A model generated the notes under the pieces. That model was not told where the DNA came from. It saw only the letters and a list, made by a program, of their open reading frames with translations, and did not search any database. A stretch of 61,892 bases of DNA. It comes from Modestobacter altitudinis (lineage in GTDB: Bacteria > Actinomycetota > Actinomycetes > Mycobacteriales > Geodermatophilaceae). The position numbers and the translations under genes are program-made. The first letter of the stretch is position 1. Every line of letters begins with the position of its first letter. Location of the stretch: contig NZ_SJEW01000026.1 in the NCBI RefSeq assembly GCF_005930475.1, forward strand, positions 1 to 61,892. The letters are read 5' to 3'. Shown here in pieces: positions 59,590 to 61,892 of the stretch.

Positions 59590-60615
59590 CTCCTCCGCCG
59601 TCCCGGTGTTGATGACCCGGTCGGCCGGGACACCGCACTCCACCGCCCGCACGCAGCCGTTGTCCTGCCAGTCCAGCTGGCCGGGGGCGTGCGCGTCGGT
59701 GTCGATGGCGAAGTCGCAGCCCAGCTCGACGGCCTGGGTCAGCAGCCGGCGGGGCGGGTCCAGCCGCTCCGGCCGGGAGTTGATCTCCACCGCCGTCCCG
59801 TGCTCGACGCAGGCCCGGAAGACGGCGTCGGCGTCGAACTCGCTCTCCGGCCGCGGCTTCTGGGTGCCGTTGCCCTGCTGGCGGCCGATCACCAGCCGCC
59901 CGGTGCAGTGCCCCAGGACGTCGGTGTGCGGGTTGGCGACGGCGGTGAGCATCCGCTCGGTCATCGCCGCCTTGGGTGCCCGCAGCTCGGAGTGCACGCT
60001 GGCGACGACGACGTCCAGCCGGCCGAGCAGCTCGTCGGTCTGGTCCAGCGACCCGTCGACGTTGATGTCGCACTCGATGCCGGTGAGGATCCGGAAGGGC
60101 GCGAGCTCGTCGTTCAGCGCCGCGACCACGTCCAGCTGCTGTTCCAGCCGCTGCGGGGTGAGGCCGTTGGCGACGGTGAGCCGGGGGGAGTGGTCGGTCA
60201 GCGCCAGGTACTCGTGGCCGATGGAGATCGCCGCCTCGGCCATCTCGCGGATCGGGCTGCCGCCGTCGGACCAGTCGGAGTGCGCGTGCAGGTCGCCCCT
60301 GAGCGCGGCGCGCAGGGCCGCGGCGTCGTCGGCGAGCGGGGCCAGCTCGGCGTAGGTCTCCTCGAGCTTGGCGAGGTACTCCGGGACGTCGCCGCGGTGC
60401 GCCTCGACCACCACGGCCGCGGTCTTGTCGCCGACGCCCTTGAGGTCCTTGAGCGTCTTCGTGCGTACCCGCCGGTCGAGCTCGGCGTCGTCCAGGCCGG
60501 CGACGACGGTGGCCGCCGTCCGGAAGGCCTTGACCCGGTAGGACGGCTCGCGGGCGCGCTCCAGGAGGAAGGCGATCCTCCGGAGCGCGCCCGCAGGCGT
60601 GAGCTGTGCCGTCAT
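59566..60615 (-). CDS. PHP-domain phosphoesterase with helix-hairpin-helix region (PolX C-terminal-like)
   Basis: The 349-aa protein has an N-terminal HhH region (LKDLKGVGDKTAAVVVEAHRG) and a PHP domain with the metal-binding motifs DLHAHSDWSDG, ALTDHSPRL, IECDIN, ASVHS, GHCTGR, EINSRPERLD and DTDAHAPGQLD. This corresponds to the C-terminal half of family X DNA polymerases without the polymerase part. It is probably a metal-dependent nuclease or phosphatase in DNA repair, or a stand-alone histidinol-phosphatase-like enzyme. Confidence 0.88.
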   Translation of the reverse strand: MTAQLTPAGALRRIAFLLERAREPSYRVKAFRTAATVVAGLDDAELDRRVRTKTLKDLKGVGDKTAAVVVEAHRGDVPEYLAKLEETYAELAPLADDAAALRAALRGDLHAHSDWSDGGSPIREMAEAAISIGHEYLALTDHSPRLTVANGLTPQRLEQQLDVVAALNDELAPFRILTGIECDINVDGSLDQTDELLGRLDVVVASVHSELRAPKAAMTERMLTAVANPHTDVLGHCTGRLVIGRQQGNGTQKPRPESEFDADAVFRACVEHGTAVEINSRPERLDPPRRLLTQAVELGCDFAIDTDAHAPGQLDWQDNGCVRAVECGVPADRVINTGTAEELLARTRG

Positions 60616-60625
60616 GCCGCCCAGG

Positions 60626-61174
60626 TCAGCCCTTGAGCTTCTTGGCCTGCTTGGCGGCCCGCTTCTGCGCCTTCGCGGCCTTCTTGGAGGCCCGCTCGTA
60701 GCTGGCCTCGGCTGCGGCGGCCGCGGCGCCCGCGGTCTTCCGGGCGCGCCAGCCGACCGACGGCTTGCCCTCGGTGTCGACGGCGGCGAGCAGCAGCCCA
60801 CCGAGCATGCCGGTGTTCTTCAGGAAGTTGCTCGTCTGGCCGAAGCGCTCCTTCGGGTCCTCGTGCTCCCAGAAGCGGTGGCCGGCGAAGGTGGTGGGCA
60901 CCAGCGAGGTGGCCAGCGCGAGCGCGGAGAAGCGGGGGAACTTGCCCAGCGCGAGCAGGGTTCCGGCGGCGACGTGCACGCCGGCGTTGACCTTCACCCA
61001 CTGCTCGACGTCGTGCGAGACCTCGATCGGCAGCTGCTTGTCGGCGATCTCGGTGAGCTGCTCGACGATCGGCGCTGCGCCGGGAACGCGGCTCTGCGGG
61101 TTCCGGAGGGTCTGGACCCCGCCGTAGATGAACGTGGAAGCGAGCATGGGCCGTGCGATCCGGCGGACCAACAT
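60626..61174 (-). CDS. DoxX-family membrane protein
   Basis: The 182-aa form starts at ATG 61174, which follows GAGG; ATG 61192 is an alternative. It has three or four spans with the DoxX pattern LVRRIARPMLASTFIYGGVQTLRNP and FLKNTGMLGGLLLAAVDTEG, plus a Lys/Ala-rich coiled tail (SKKAAKAQKRAAKQAKK). DoxX proteins are membrane subunits in oxidative-stress complexes in mycobacteria. The actual role here is not known. Confidence 0.85.
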   Translation of the reverse strand: MLVRRIARPMLASTFIYGGVQTLRNPQSRVPGAAPIVEQLTEIADKQLPIEVSHDVEQWVKVNAGVHVAAGTLLALGKFPRFSALALATSLVPTTFAGHRFWEHEDPKERFGQTSNFLKNTGMLGGLLLAAVDTEGKPSVGWRARKTAGAAAAAAEASYERASKKAAKAQKRAAKQAKKLKG

Positions 61175-61294
61175 CTGGAGACCTCTTCCCATCGGTGACG
61201 TCAGCAGGAACCTGCCCTGGTCAATGCCAGGACAACCCTGCCTTGCGACCGTAGTGAGAAGCGACCCCCGGCGCTGCGCGAACCTGCGCCGACG

Positions 61295-61468
61295 TCAGAT
61301 GGCGGTGCGCACGCCCAGGATGTCGTCGACCGTGAGGTCCTGGGGCAGCCCGGCCAGGTGGTCGTTGAAGGGGGCCCGCCGGTCGGCCACCCGGATGCCC
61401 GCGCTGATGATGAGGGCGGCACCGACGGCGAGGATGAACCAGACGGCGACGACCACGACGGCGAACAT
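61295..61468 (-). CDS. Small single-span membrane protein, distant WW-family relative
   Basis: The 57-aa protein reads MFAVVVVAVWFILAVGAALI, then SAGIRVADRRAPFNDHLAG and a short polar end. The span followed by ADRR matches the position of ADRRER in the proteins at 20709 and 22179, but the N-terminal WW pair is missing. It is probably a real gene, because the sequence has clear membrane-protein composition. Function unknown. Confidence 0.58.
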   Translation of the reverse strand: MFAVVVVAVWFILAVGAALIISAGIRVADRRAPFNDHLAGLPQDLTVDDILGVRTAI

Positions 61469-61617
61469 GGGTTCTTTGTAGCGGCCCAGGCTTGGTGTCA
61501 ACCCGATGTCCTGTAGGCGGAACCTGACAAAGCCTCCGCAGAGCCGTTGGGGCATCGCACAGGGATCGCGGTTGTGGCGGCATCTGGTTGGCAGAGTCAG
61601 GACGGGATGATGGACGC

Positions 61618-61892
61618 GTGACCAGGGAGGAGCTCGACGCGGCTCCTGCCGTGCGGGGTCGGTGGGTGCTGGCGCTCGCGCTGGTCGGCGGGCTGGTGTT
61701 CGCGATCGGGTTCGTCGTGGAGCTGCGCTGCGCGGTCGGGTCGTGCCCCGATCCCGCGGTCCGCCGGCTGTTCCGCCTCGACGCCCTGGGTGCGCTGCCG
61801 CGGCTGTTCACCACCGGGCTGCTCCTGGCCGTGGCCGTGCTCGCCGCGCTGACGGCGGTGCGGTCGGCGGGGCGGGCGCGGCTGTGGTGGGC
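61618..61892 (+). CDS. Membrane protein, truncated by the window edge
   Basis: GTG 61618 opens a frame that runs off the window after 91 codons: MTREELDAAPAVRGRWVLAL, a first span (about 15-35), a CAVGSCPDP loop, and a second span (about 58-80). Only the N-terminal part is visible, so the family cannot be judged. Confidence 0.6.
   Translation, partial: MTREELDAAPAVRGRWVLALALVGGLVFAIGFVVELRCAVGSCPDPAVRRLFRLDALGALPRLFTTGLLLAVAVLAALTAVRSAGRARLWW

Overview
The window is very GC-rich, with dense coding, frequent GTG and TTG starts and many 4-nt gene overlaps. That fits a high-GC actinobacterium. The mix of genes (cell-envelope polysaccharide genes, several secreted GH16 proteins, rifampin ADP-ribosyltransferase, TupA-like ATP-grasp) would suit a soil or rock actinomycete such as a member of the Geodermatophilaceae, but the family-level guess is inference only. 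No tRNA, rRNA, CRISPR array, transposase or prophage gene was seen.

Positions 1-20340 look like a Wzx/Wzy-type exopolysaccharide island: a low-molecular-weight tyrosine phosphatase, a GMC oxidoreductase, a GH16-lectin protein, two GT4 and one GT2 glycosyltransferases, a large GH16 protein with N-terminal binding domains, a Wzc/CpsD-like protein whose kinase motifs are degenerate, two acyltransferase-3 membrane proteins, a flippase, a polymerase/ligase, and the initiating polyprenyl glycosylphosphotransferase.

Positions 20462-24012 hold small WW-type membrane proteins, cysQ, arr, a larger membrane protein that begins with the same WW module, and a secreted lipoprotein hydrolase.

Positions 24285-35162 are the most unusual part. 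Two carrier-protein synthetases that lack condensation domains lie either side of an Sfp-type phosphopantetheinyl transferase. One has an acetoacetyl-CoA-synthetase-type adenylation domain fused to a carrier and a thioesterase; the other is an NRPS-type A-T-TE protein. Around them are two GH16 proteins, a GT2 and an EEP-family phosphoesterase.

Positions 35179-45376 are a nine-gene minus-strand operon in which all eight junctions are 4-nt ATGA or GTGA overlaps. It encodes three GT2 enzymes (one with two GT domains), a polysaccharide deacetylase, a second flippase, two hexapeptide acyltransferases and two membrane proteins. A low-GC leader of about 330 nt with a 9-bp hairpin precedes it. CysC, a further glycosyltransferase and a TupA-like ATP-grasp ligase follow up to 49597. 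The simplest reading is one or two surface polysaccharides that are assembled through Wzx/Wzy, trimmed by GH16 enzymes, and decorated with acetyl, acyl or amino-acid groups.

Positions 49607-61892 look more like ordinary chromosome: a DHFR-like protein, a membrane protein gene interrupted by two frameshifts, a PadR-ABC-FtsX operon with a palindromic operator, a cyclase-fold protein, a HupE/DUF3500 pair, a LysR regulator, a PHP-domain protein, DoxX, and a truncated membrane protein at the right edge.
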